Origin: Chiua virens
Taxonomy: Eukaryota > Basidiomycota > Agaricomycetes > Boletales > Boletaceae
NCBI GenBank assembly: GCA_019787685.1
Contig: JAHNUO010000016.1
Location: 930,001 to 994,000, forward strand
Reading direction: 5' to 3'
DNA: 64,000 nucleotides
A program made the translations under genes and the position numbers. Below the pieces are notes generated by a model. It had not been told where the DNA came from. It did not search any database and saw only the letters and a list, made by a program, of their open reading frames with translations. Below, piece by piece: positions 24,757-34,857 of this stretch. Within the stretch, counting starts at the first letter, position 1, and each line of letters begins with the position of its first letter.

Positions 24757-26734
24757 GATGGTTTGTGCCAGATCTTCAATGCAGATCGGCATCTTCTTGG
24801 TCAGATGAAGGCCACCAATGGTCTCTACAAAACACAGAGCAATTACTCTGTGACCACAGCCACTGTGAAAGGAGATACATGGCTTACCATGGAGGAATTA
24901 CACACTTGCTTGTCCCATATCGGAGTTGGGACGATCCGCGAGATGATGGCAAAAGGGATGATCACTGGCATTATGTTGGACCCGGAGCACAGCACCATGG
25001 GCCAGTGCAGTGCTTGCGAGTATGGAAAGGCAACACATGCACCTATTGGGAAGCTTGATGACCAAGCTAAAGAAGGTCACTGGGTTGGTTTTGACACTGA
25101 ATCAACAGCTCACCAGATTTATCTGCCTGATTGACACACTGTGATCATGGAACGCAACATTACTTTCCAGTGGAACGATCCGGTGTCAGTGTGGCTCAAT
25201 ACAGTTACTGGAATGGATGTAAAACCCAACAGATCAGTAGCCAACATGCAACCTGCAGTCGTACCCCAAGGAAATCTAAACACCATGAATGCCACCATCG
25301 TTAGCCCTCCAAACAAACCAATCCTGCGGCAATCTACTCATTAGCAAACAGAATCAACCTATATCCAAATGTTACGTTGTGGAGATGGTACTCACGATGG
25401 AAAGGGCGCAAAGGAATTCAGACCACAGTGGTAGAAGGTGTTGAGGGTGGAGCTGCTTCAACAGTGTGGGAAATAGACAACAAAGACACAGTGTTTGCAC
25501 TCCTTACCAGAAACGTGAAAGCAGAAGGTCTTGAACCCACGACAATTGAGGAAGCTAAGATGCGACCAGACTGGCCGAAATGGGAGGAAGCAATTAATGC
25601 AGAGCTGAAGAGCCTTGACAATGCACATACCTGGAATGTGGTCAAACATCCTAAAGACACCAACATCGTGAGCTGCAAGTGGGTCTTCAAGATTAAGAAG
25701 AACACTGCAGGCAAGATCAACAAGTATAAGGCTCATTTAGTAGCTCGCGGTTTCACCCAACAATACGGCATCAATTACCTCGAAACCTATGCTCTGGTTG
25801 CATGGCTTGCCTCACTCCGTCTCATCCTTGCAATTGTGGTACATCACAACTGGGACATCAATGTATTTGATTTCCACAGTGCATTCCTCAACGGAAAACT
25901 TGATGACGACGAAGTCATCTACATGGAACTTCTGCTGGGTATAGCAACCGGTTTGATGTCTGTGAAATTATACTTTGCAAGGATAGCATTGATGTACGGT
26001 TCTTGAGAGAGTGAAATAATATGATTCTTTCGATCTTGTGTCACCTTCATCCCAAGTAACCAGCCAATTGGACCCAAGTCTGTGATCCGAAAGCACATCC
26101 CAATTTCGTCCTTGAATGCCTTAATAAGCTTAGGAGAACTCCCAGTAACAGTGCAATCATCCACATGGGAAGCTAGGATAAGGATATGTTCGGCGGATTT
26201 ATAAGTATCTTAGCAGTACTAAGTCACTAGCGCTCACCTTCAGAACTCAGATGAAAGGTTTGGTCGGTTACGTCAATGCTGATGGTGCTACACAGGAGCA
26301 CAGGTGCACTATCACAGGTTTCGCTTTTCTCATTGATGGGGGAGCAATCCTTTGGGGTTTGAAGAAACAAGAGCTCGTCACACTCTCCATAGCCGAATTG
26401 GAGTACATTGCTGCTACTCATGCTGCAAAAGAAGCAATTTGGCTTCGACGACTCATTGGCAAGATGTTTCACTCTCTTTCATGCCTGACAACGCTCTATG
26501 GCAACAACCAATCGGCTATCATGTTAACTTGCGACAGTAGCTATCACACACGTACGAAACATATTGATATTCGTTATCACTTTATTCATTTCAGTGTCGA
26601 GAACTGGTCTATTTCTTTTCTTTATTGCCCCTCAACAGATATGATTGCAGACACTCTTACTAAAGCATTACCGAGTATTAAAGCCAAACATTTCACATTT
26701 GAACTAGGTTTACACCCGTCTGTTTGAGGAGGGA
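24757..26734 (+). pseudogene. Copia pol remnant (pre-integrase, RT, RNase H)
   Basis: The first frame gives the GAG-pre-integrase domain (CLSHIGVGTIREMMAKGMITG, then CSACEYGKATHAPIGK). It passes straight into LDDQAKEGHWVGFDTES, a part that normally follows the integrase core, so the DDE integrase has been deleted. After a stop and frame changes the RT N-terminal part reads WKWVFKIKK-like NIVSCKWVFKIKKN, KAHLVARGFTQ, FDFHSAFLNGKLDDDEVIYMEL. The next RT piece is inverted (see separate entry). RNase H follows on the plus strand from about 26251 (NADGATQEHRCTITGFAFLI, TLSIAELEYIAATHAAKEAIW, TKHIDIRYHFI) and ends at 26727. Confidence 0.82.
25940..26190 (-). pseudogene. Inverted segment of the Copia reverse transcriptase
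   Basis: The minus strand reads EHILILASHVDDCTVTGS (the RT catalytic box, HVDD), then ITDLGPIGWLLGMKVTQD and LSQEPYINAILAKYNF. This is the RT part that should lie on the plus strand between YMEL and RNase H. It is in the right place but reversed, so an internal inversion of about 250 bp occurred. The left break lies near 25940, where both readings share GGTATAGC. Confidence 0.8.
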
Positions 26735-26735
26735 G

Positions 26736-26988
26736 TGTTGAATTATTGTTATTATTCTTTGTGTAGTCAAACAGACATGGACACGGACTCTTCTGGATTA
26801 CATAATTCTCAGGTAGATAAAGTGGATTCCAACACATCTCTACCTCAGTCACAGACTCCATCCCATACTGAGGTGAGATCATCCCGTTCATGCTTCATAT
26901 ATCATACTTACACTCTGTAGTACATTCTTACAGGTGTGCAATATACATATAGTCACAGACTCTGTCCCGTACTGAGTACATTCTTACA
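26736..26988 (+). repeat. Copia 3' LTR with a duplicated tail
   Basis: The first 197 bp (26736-26932) match the 5' LTR. A further 56 bp then repeat the LTR end in shortened form (GACTCTGTCCCGTACTGAG, then TACATTCTTACA), and only after this copy comes the target duplication CAGTT. A purine tract (GAGGAGGGAG, 26726-26735) precedes it as the PPT. Confidence 0.8.
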
Positions 26989-27774
26989 CAGTTGGTACTA
27001 TAAGCCTTGTACAGAGCCTACAGCAACTAGTAAACTTTACAATGCTATACAGTCTAGGAAAATGTTTCTCCAAACCTTGACCAAATAATCAAAGCAAGCT
27101 AAACCTCATTAAACAGAACCAATGAAGGTAATAAATCCCAGCTGAAGTGCAATACTCAGGGGGATTGAAAGATAGAAAAGAGGGTGAAGGAAATGCAATT
27201 CCATTTGACCCAGGGACAACACTGAGTTGATGAACAACAAGAAATTGATTTTTAGCGGTGTGAGATGAATCCAGGGCAAATCTGGATTAAAACAGATGGA
27301 AAAGCAGACACAGCAGTCCAAATCCAGATTGATAAAACATGAGGAGAGCGAGAGAAAATGAACATCAACTGAAAACAATGTGAAACAGATGCGCATGGGC
27401 AAAAGCTACTGTATTTTGTCAATACAGTGAGTTTTATAGTCCTCAGGAATACCCTCAGACTTGTCCTAAGTAAGGATAATGATAAAAAGAAGGTTTTCAT
27501 ACAGTATAAAGTTCAAGGGGCACCCGAACATCCCTGCAAGGGCTGCATGACATTGTCTAAGCCTATGCTAAGTACAAATAAGGAGCAATAAAAGAAAATA
27601 AAAGAGTTCCAAGGCAAAACAAGCATGGATACATCAATCCAGATGAGCTTGCACATACAATCAAGCAAATAATGGCGGATTCAAGCAGACAGATGGTTTG
27701 GATTTGGATTTGGATGATGATGGTGAGTGGTGGGAATGTGCTTTATGAGCACAAGGAATGTCTATTCCTTACAC

Positions 27775-28010
27775 CAAACAAACTAAACATGATAAATAAA
27801 CCTTACCAAACATGATCAAATAAACTAAATGTGATAAACAAACCTTACTAAATATGATCAAATGAACTATTACATTTGATTATGTTTGGCAAGGTTTAGT
27901 GTGTTTGATTATATTTGACAAGGTTTAGTTTGCTTGATTATGTTTGGCAAGGTTAAGGTTTAGTATGTTTGATTATGTATGGTAAGGTTTAGTTGGTTTG
28001 GTCTAGTTTG
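27775..28010. repeat. Imperfect tandem and inverted repeat, about 27-bp unit
   Basis: Right of about 27868 the unit TTTGATTATGTTTGGCAAGG plus TTTAGT recurs four or so times. Left of it the complementary form (AACCTTACCAAACATGATCA, then AATAAAC) recurs two or three times. The whole can fold into a long hairpin. No transposase or clear terminal duplication is seen. Confidence 0.6.
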
Positions 28011-28034
28011 GTCATGTGTTGTCATCTTCCCCTC

Positions 28035-28145
28035 TTCTAGTGTAATCAAAAGTGTGCAAAAGTGTAGCAAAAGAATGTACAAAAGTGTAGTCTATCAGAA
28101 ATGTACCAAAAGTGTACCAAAAAGTGTACCAAAAAAGCGTACAAA
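28035..28145 (+). repeat. Minisatellite of AAAAGTGTACC-like units
   Basis: Units such as CAAAAGTGTAGC and CCAAAAGTGTACC follow one another with small length changes through this stretch. Confidence 0.6.
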
Positions 28146-28435
28146 GTGTGGCTAATGTGTAGCCAAATGCTGTTGCCCTGTGAGAGACTTGGTATCTCAT
28201 TAGTAATATATAAAAACATAGTCCTTCTAAACCTGTTCAGTTGCTTTGCCCTAAATACTAGCTTGCTCTGTGGACATTGTCCTAACTGAAGCCAGGCTTG
28301 GAACAGTACTTAGAGATGGTAGCATGTTGTGCTTTGAGCTAGGCAAGGATCAGATCATACTAGAATAGAATCCTTGGACCTCTGAGTCAAATAATATCTT
28401 TTTCACCTAGTCCAATGGCATGTTGAGGCACTATG

Positions 28436-28866
28436 TGAAACAACCTAGAACAAATCTAGACTGTAAAGTGTAGTGGATGAAGTGAGAGGGGGTTCAGTCC
28501 AGATGAGAGGCGAAAACTCCAAGAGAACTTTGTTAGAGCTCTCTGGCTGTCATTCATGGGGTTTATATACTACATGGATATCGGAGTTCTAATCTGAGTA
28601 TGAACTACGTAGATAAGCATAATGTATCCTATTGGATGATAAGGTGTGAATCGGTATGAGTCATAGATAAGAGCATAGCCTTGCACTGCCGATGATGAGT
28701 CAGTGATAAGGGAAATGAAAAGATAAGAGGCATGTGTTGATGGATGCTGTATTATTGTGGCAGCCAATCGGATATGATCCTTTGGACAGCCTTGACATGA
28801 GGCGTTTATAATTAGAATCGATTGAACGTTGGAGTTATGAAGTGAGGAAAAGTTGGTATCGTAACA
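28436..28866 (-). repeat. Element A 3' LTR
   Basis: This is the left copy in the window, which is the 3' LTR because A is on the minus strand. It is preceded in the sense direction by the purine tract AGAAGGGGGATAG. Confidence 0.92.
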
Positions 28867-31800
28867 CTATCCCCCTTCTGTTGATCAGACTCCGGGTGAT
28901 CTATTTCATAATTGAGACGATGGAGACTATCCTCATCTTCGTGTGAAGTTTTATTGTCATAGGTTCGGAACATAGAGTTAAATTCGGTTTGTGTGACTTT
29001 TAGTTTTCTTGGGGCATCTGGATGTGCTTCGTGGAAATCAGATATGAGATCCGGGGCATTCTTCAGATTCTTTAGGGGTTCCCAAGTTCTTTCATCATCA
29101 TCATAACCTTTCCAGTGTATAAGATATTCTAAGCGTCGTCCTTTCATTCGGGAATCGACAATATAGTCTGCTTCAAATTCTTCTTCTCGGTCATTTCCGA
29201 CTACAATAGGCCGTGGTTTGTAAATTGGTTGGTCGGGTAGATGTTCCTTATAAGGTTTGACCTGAGAGATATTTACGACTGGGTGTATTCGCATAGTGCG
29301 TGGGAGTCGAAGCTTTAGAGCATTCGGACCGTGCATAGAGATTATGTCATAGGGGCCAATCCATTTATCCGTGAATTTTGGATGTTGTTTTATTTTTAGA
29401 TTCGCTGTAGAGAGCCAAACCTTGTCGCCAACTGAATAGGAGGGAGGTTCTGATCTCGATCTATCTGCGATGTTTTTCATATTTTCCGCGGCTTTATCTA
29501 TATTAGATTTGGTTTGTTCTAGAACTTCGGAGAAATCCGTAATGTAGTTCTGAGCAGCCGGGTTTTTCATGGATTGTGGCATAATTCCCATTCTAGGGAC
29601 GTAAGAACGTGTGATTTCGAATGGTGAGAATTTAGTGGCAGTGTGTTTCTTGCTGTTGTATGAGAATTGTGCGAGAGGAAGCCAATCGGCCCATGTGTTA
29701 TCTTTCTCAGCACAGAACATGCGAAGGTATTGCTGCACTTCTCGATTCATTCGTTCTGATTGTCCATCTGTTTGTGGATGATGTGCGGTGCTTAATTTGG
29801 GTGTTATTTTTAACCCTGAGCATATATCTTTCATAAGTTGGGAAGCGAATTGTGGTCCTCTATCCGAAATAATGGTTTTAGGGAGGCCATGATGTTTCCA
29901 TATGTGTGAGAGATATAATTTAGCGAGATCCATAGATGTACACGTTTTGTGGCAAGGGATGAATTCGACTTCTTTGGAGAAGCGATCCACAACCGTGAGA
30001 ATGGAATCATAGGAGTGTGAAAGTGGGAGGTCGGTAATGAAATCTGCCAAGATATCTTCCCATGGTAATGACGGTGTTTCTAGGGGTTGTAGGAGTCCTG
30101 CTGTTTTCTGATTAGAACCTTTGAAACGAGCGCATCTTTCACAATGTGAGACATAGTTTTTGACTTCTTCGTTCATTCGAGGCCAAATGTAAGTTCGAGA
30201 GAGAAGTTCTAATGTTTTGTCATAGCCAGGGTGTCCTGCCTCTGGTGTGTCATGAAACATAGTGATGGATTTGGTGCGTAATGCATCCGGAATGAAGATC
30301 CTATCCCCCTTTCTAAGGAAGGCGTCCTCGACTTTGTATCCGATAGAAAGTAAATGTTTCATGGCATTAGGTGATAGTTTCATAGTTTCATGTTGTACGT
30401 CAGATAAGAATTGATCACCATTGTATAGGAGAGTGACGGCTGATCTGATCTTAGATGGATCCATGAGAAGGATTCCTTTGTTATCATCTTCGATTCCGAT
30501 CATGTGATCTTCTCGTCTGCTTAGCGCATCTGCTTTCATAGTGACTCCAGCCTTGTGGTGCCAAGTGAAGTTAAAGCGTGAGAGGTATTGGGCCCATCTC
30601 GCTTGTCTTCGGTTAAGATCTTGGCGTGTCATAAACCATGTAAGGTTTTGGTGGTCATTCCATATTTCAAATTCATGTTTTGCACCCTCAAGATAGTGGC
30701 GCCATAGTTCTAAAGAGCGGATAACCGAGAGCATTTCTTTATCGGCTATTGGGTAGTTCCGTTCTTCTGGTGTCATAGAGTGGCTATTGTAAGCGACAGG
30801 GTGCCAAAGTCCTTCTTTTTCTAAAGATAGAACTGCTCCTGTAGCGAAATCCGATGAATCGCATTCTAAGCGATATTTGGCATTCTGATCTGGATAAGCT
30901 AGGATAGGGGCTGTCGTAAAAGCCTTTTTAAGCATAGTGAATGCTTCGTCACAAGCGAAGGTCCATTCGAATTTCTGATCCTTTTTAGTAAGATCGTGTA
31001 AAGGTCGTGCTATTTTTCCATAATCTTTAATGAATCTGCGATAGAAGTTGGCAAGTCCGAGGAAACTTCTGATGTGTTTGACTGAGGTGGGAGTAGGCCA
31101 TTCAGCGACTGCTTTGGTTTTCTCATTGTCCATTTTTATTCCATCAGTTCCCACGATCATTCCGAGGAAGTCCACTTCTTTTACGCGGAAGAAGCATTTT
31201 TCTGGTTTTACGTAGAGATCATTCTCCTCGAGGCGTTTAAGCACTTCGAGTACGATTTTGTCATGAGTTTCATAATCGTCCGTATCTGTAAAGATCATAA
31301 GGTCATCGATGTAAACGACAACGACGCCATTCATATCGGCAAAGATTTCGTTCATCATAGTTTGAAACATTGCTGGTGAGTTACATAATCCAAAGTACAT
31401 GACGATGGGTTCGAAAGAACCGCGGTGACAGACAAATGCTGCCTTCCATTCATCGCCTTCTTTGATGCATACATTATTGTATCCCTATCAGAGATCCATT
31501 TTCGTAAAAAGCTTAGCGTCTTTTAATTTATCCACAAGCTGCGATATAAGCGGTAAGGGGTAGTTATTTTTTGTTGTGTGTTCATTTAGATAACGGTAAT
31601 CCTGAACCATACGCTTCTTTCCATCCTTTTTAGGGACGAAGAAGACCGGAGATGTCTGTTCGGACTTAGAGGGTCTGATGTAACCTTTCTTTAATTGGTC
31701 ATCAATAAATGCGGAAACCTCCTCTTGTTCTGTGACAGAGAGGGGTATTAAGCGACCCTTCTTGGGAACGAAAGACTCTTTTAGGTCAATATGGTGATCC

Positions 31801-32666
31801 CATGGTTTGCGTAATGGTATTCTTTCGGATTCCGTCTTTCCGAATACTTTAGCATATTTTAAATATTCTCGTGGGACCATCTCTTCAAGAGTGCGTTCCT
31901 TAGGAGGAGAAGGTGGAGTTTCCATGTTTGCGGTAAAAATACGGGATTCCACGATAGAGTTTGCATATTTAAGTTCTTCTGCGATAATGGAATCCAAGAA
32001 ATCGTCTTCTTCTTGAGAATGACATGATTCAGGACATCTCCGCATTACAACCGATCCAGTGGACCAATCAATATGGGGGTTGTGGTGCTTTAACCATGTA
32101 TATCCGAGGATAAGGTCGTTCTTTCCAAGGTTGGTAATTTCGGCATCCACTATTTCCCTGTGTCCTTTGTAATCAATCAGGATTTGTGTGGCGTGAGTAA
32201 TAGAACCCGCTTGATTCTTGGTTCCGTCTACATTGAAGACTTGTATGGCATGAGGAAGCGCGTGTGTGGGAAGTTTATGCTTAGCGACGTAATCCTCGTG
32301 TATGAAGATTGCATTAGCTCCACTATCAAGAAGCGCTTTTGCTCCAACATAACCAATTTGGTTTACTGGGGATACCAAAATTGGTAATACTATTTCTTTT
32401 TCTACCGATGTAGATCTAATGAAAGACCCATCGGGGATTTGTTTTGGGACAGAATTAAGCACGGAACTATCGTGTCCGCCGCGCTCCGCAGAGATGCTGT
32501 CAACGCTTTCGTTTTCTGTTGTTTTTGGTGATTTAGGTAGTTTATCCTCTTGCCAGGGAGGTATTTCAGAATAAGCGAAATCAAACTTTAAAGAAATGGT
32601 GTTTTCATAATATTTTGGAAGGGTGGCGCGAACGTGAGATCCCAGTTTACTCAGTTCGCCTTGCCT
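28812..32666 (-). pseudogene. Element A pol (protease, RT, RNase H, integrase, chromodomain) with two stops
   Basis: In sense order: protease with ALLDSGANAIF; RT with FTKMDL, then YIDD; RNase H; integrase with the H2C2 knuckle (HPGYDKTLELL, HCERCARF) and the DDE core (ADFITDLP, ISDRGPQFAS, QTDGQSERMN); and a chromodomain (ADYIVDSRMKGRRLEYLIHW). Directly after FTKMDL the codons TGA and TAG (31485-31490) stand where element B has CGA and TGG, so RT is cut. Both parts are otherwise open. The frame ends inside the 3' LTR. Entry from gag is by a predicted -1 frameshift. Confidence 0.9.
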
Positions 32667-33823
32667 TTTCCCTTCTTTTCGGTTTCATACTTGTCGTAAT
32701 AATAGGCTTGTACTTCCTCAGGGGTCATTCCTCGGATGGCCGCAAAGGGGTCCTTGTCCGGGACTGAAGAAGTTGAAGCTTTAGGGGCTTCTTTTTGAGA
32801 TGTGGATCTCGCTTTTCGAGTTTTGCCACATGAGGCTTTATGGTTTCCGGCGTAGAATTTACACTCCGGGCACTGCACTTTGGGTTTAGGGCATTCCCTT
32901 GGGATATGTCCCTTTTCTCCGCAGTTGAAGCATTTGTTGTTAGGGTTGACCTTCTTTTGGCCAAATGCCCTTACTTCTTTGCCGGTAAACCAGCCATCTT
33001 CGTCTTGTTCATATGTAACGGCCCCTATGTCCATTGCGTTAGGGTCCTTGTTTTTCCAGTTCCTTTCTCCTCGGACATAGTTGATTGACTCGAAGGAGTT
33101 GCCTGCCGTGCGAATAGCGGCAAGGTATTTGATAACTGCTTGGTTGCGGTCATCAATGTAGGAAGGGTGTTTCGGGTTCATATAGATCGGATCATTCGGA
33201 TCTTGCCGTTGTCCGTCTTTGAATATTTGGAAGATGATGCTTCTGGCGGTGTTTGTTTCCAGAAGCCTTATGGCATGTGTGGGATCAATCTGGGCTTGTT
33301 GCCACAGGTTTTCCCATCGGACTATGAAATCTTCGACCCTCATGTTACCCTGTTTCAGGTTTTCCAATTGGGTACGAGCCCAGTCCACTTTATTGTTTTG
33401 TCGGAACATTCCTTCTATGTCCACGACCAATTGTGCCCATGTGAGTTTAGAACCTTGAGCTAATCTTGTCTCGGCGAATTGCGAGCTTTTTGCTCCTTTG
33501 AGACGTGATAGTACAGCGAGTACTGCATGGTGTGAATCAGGGGTGATAGCCCTCTGATTGATATCGAGCCATCCTTTCATCTTGGCCCACCATTCTTCGA
33601 ATTTGGCTTGGTCTCCGTCATAGAGGCCAGGGTCTGCGAATATCTCGACTTTAGATGAGGTGGCCGCTGGTGCTGTTGCTCCAGCGTTGATCTTATTTTC
33701 TAGCGTGGCAACTACATTCGTCAATTCTTGGACCAGCCAAGCTGATGCTGTGAGACGATCTCCATCGTTCAACGATTGGTTGTTTAGATCTTTGAGGGCG
33801 GTGGCATAGGTGTATCCTGACAT
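32651..33823 (-). CDS. Element A gag (capsid and CCHC knuckle), intact
   Basis: The ATG at 33823 (MSGYTYATALKDLN) lies two bases after the stop of ORFb. A Ty3-type gag fold region follows (WWAKMKGWLDINQ, LENLKQGNMRVEDFIVRWENLW), then a single zinc knuckle CFNCGEKGHIPREC plus an extra pair CPECKFYAG...C. It ends GKGKAN with TGA at 32651. No internal stop is present, unlike the element B copy. Confidence 0.88.
   Translation of the reverse strand: MSGYTYATALKDLNNQSLNDGDRLTASAWLVQELTNVVATLENKINAGATAPAATSSKVEIFADPGLYDGDQAKFEEWWAKMKGWLDINQRAITPDSHHAVLAVLSRLKGAKSSQFAETRLAQGSKLTWAQLVVDIEGMFRQNNKVDWARTQLENLKQGNMRVEDFIVRWENLWQQAQIDPTHAIRLLETNTARSIIFQIFKDGQRQDPNDPIYMNPKHPSYIDDRNQAVIKYLAAIRTAGNSFESINYVRGERNWKNKDPNAMDIGAVTYEQDEDGWFTGKEVRAFGQKKVNPNNKCFNCGEKGHIPRECPKPKVQCPECKFYAGNHKASCGKTRKARSTSQKEAPKASTSSVPDKDPFAAIRGMTPEEVQAYYYDKYETEKKGKGKAN
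32666..32672 (-). promoter_or_regulatory. Predicted -1 frameshift site, element A
   Basis: On the minus strand GGGAAAA is read in the gag frame as G-GGA-AAA, the X-XXY-YYZ form of a -1 slippery site, thirteen bases before the gag stop codon. The -1 frame is open from here into pol. Confidence 0.6.
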
Positions 33824-33825
33824 AT

Positions 33826-34071
33826 TTACCAAGCGTCAGTTGCAGGTTCAGGTGCTCCCCAAGTGTTAGCGGTGGCGGTTCCATATTCTTCGTAGGGTGA
33901 GAAAAGACCGAAGGTTACTGCAAAAGGATAGTCTCGTCGTTTGATAGAGACGTAGATTGGGCATTGCGATTCTTGTACCTTGTTTGTAAGGTAGAATGCG
34001 ATGTATGAAAAGAGAAAGGTGACTAAAGTGCAAGCGGCGATAAAGACGATTGCGACGAGTTCCCAAGACAT
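33826..34071 (-). CDS. Element A ORFb: 81-residue single-pass membrane protein
   Basis: It starts MSWELVAIVFIAACTLVTFLFSYIAFYL as one long hydrophobic segment (about residues 5-28) after only four residues, followed by a soluble tail with RRDYPF and FGLFSPYEEYG and the ending PATDAW. The stop TAA is followed two bases later by the gag ATG. The element B copy differs at five residues but at about thirty bases by my count, so most changes are silent and the protein looks selected. I do not recognise the family. It could be an envelope-like or membrane-targeting accessory protein. Confidence 0.72.
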   Translation of the reverse strand: MSWELVAIVFIAACTLVTFLFSYIAFYLTNKVQESQCPIYVSIKRRDYPFAVTFGLFSPYEEYGTATANTWGAPEPATDAW

Positions 34072-34088
34072 AAAATGATGATTGCTAA

Positions 34089-34421
34089 TTATAGGTAGCG
34101 AGAAGGAATCCTGAGAGTGTTTCTAGGATGTAAAGTAGGGAACTCTTGGTTATCGTACTGCGAGTATGGACGGATTCGGGAAGGTACTCGGTTAGCTTTG
34201 TAGCGCCTAAGTATTCTCTTTCTCTCTAGCTCTGTGCGAGCGTTTCTCCTTTCAATCTCACGAGGTGGGAGCCAATCGTTGGGGTCTCCTAAACTTTCCT
34301 TGGAAGGTTCTCTTAATGGAGCAGGAGGGAACGGGGACGGTTCTCTTTTGGGAATAGGAGCGGGGAAGTACTCGCGCTCTGGTTCCTCAGATGGATACCG
34401 TAATTCCGGGCTGTCGGACCA
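34089..34421 (-). pseudogene. Element A ORFa, 3' half (cut off by element B)
   Basis: It continues the ORFa frame from the other side of element B: SDSPELRYPSEEP, then a Pro/Glu/Arg-rich part (REPSPFPPAPLREPS), an Arg-rich helix (ERRNARTELERKRILRRY) and the ending LRIPSRYL with TAA at 34089. It joins the 5' half at 41343-41561. Confidence 0.8.
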
Positions 34422-34426
34422 GGTTG

Positions 34427-34857
34427 TGAAACAACCTAGAACAACCTAGACTGTTAAAGTTGTAGTGGTGTAGTGAAGAGGGGGTTCAGTCCAGTGAAGA
34501 GGCGAAAACTCCAAGAGAACTTTGTTAGAGCTCTCTGGCTGTCATTCATGGGGTTTATATACTACATGGATATCGGAGTTTTAATCTGAGTATGAACTAC
34601 GTAGATAAGCTTAATGTATCCTATTGGATGATAAGGTGTGAATCGATATGAGTCATAGATAAGAGCATAGCCTTGCACTGTCGGTGATGAGTCAGTGATA
34701 AGGGAAATGAAATGATAAGGTCATGTGTTGATGGATGCTGTGTTATTGTGGCAGCCAATCGGATATGATCCTTTGGACAGCCTTGACATGAGGCGTGTAT
34801 CTTTAGAATAGATCGAAAGTTGGAGTTATGAAGTGAGGAAAAGTTGGTATCGTAACA
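34427..34857 (-). repeat. Element B 3' LTR
   Basis: Left copy in the window. The last 18 or so codons of pol, including its stop at 34803, lie inside this LTR. Confidence 0.92.

Larger units (their letters stand above)
20894..26988 (+). mobile_element. Degenerate Ty1/Copia retrotransposon with nested insertions
   Basis: The element has LTRs starting TGTTGAATTATTG at 20894 and 26736 and is bounded by the target duplication CAGTT (20889-20893 and 26989-26993). In order it contains a primer site, gag, an LTR-like insert, the CCHC knuckle and protease (each interrupted by a solo LTR), GAG-pre-integrase, part of the reverse transcriptase, an inverted RT piece, RNase H and a polypurine tract. The integrase catalytic core is missing. 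Stops and shifts are many, so it cannot be autonomous. Confidence 0.88.
26994..28430. other. AT-rich repeat region between Copia and Ty3 elements
   Basis: No gene is recognised. It includes a large imperfect inverted repeat (27775-28010) and a short-unit minisatellite (about 28035-28145), listed separately. The rest is low-GC sequence with no domain. Confidence 0.5.

Noticed and set aside
27775..28145. CRISPR-like repeat array
   Set aside because: Units are imperfect, AT-rich, inverted as well as direct, and have no distinct spacers; the organism is a fungus.
28035..28145. Telomere- or centromere-like repeat
   Set aside because: The unit is not TTAGGG-like and the block is only about 110 bp.
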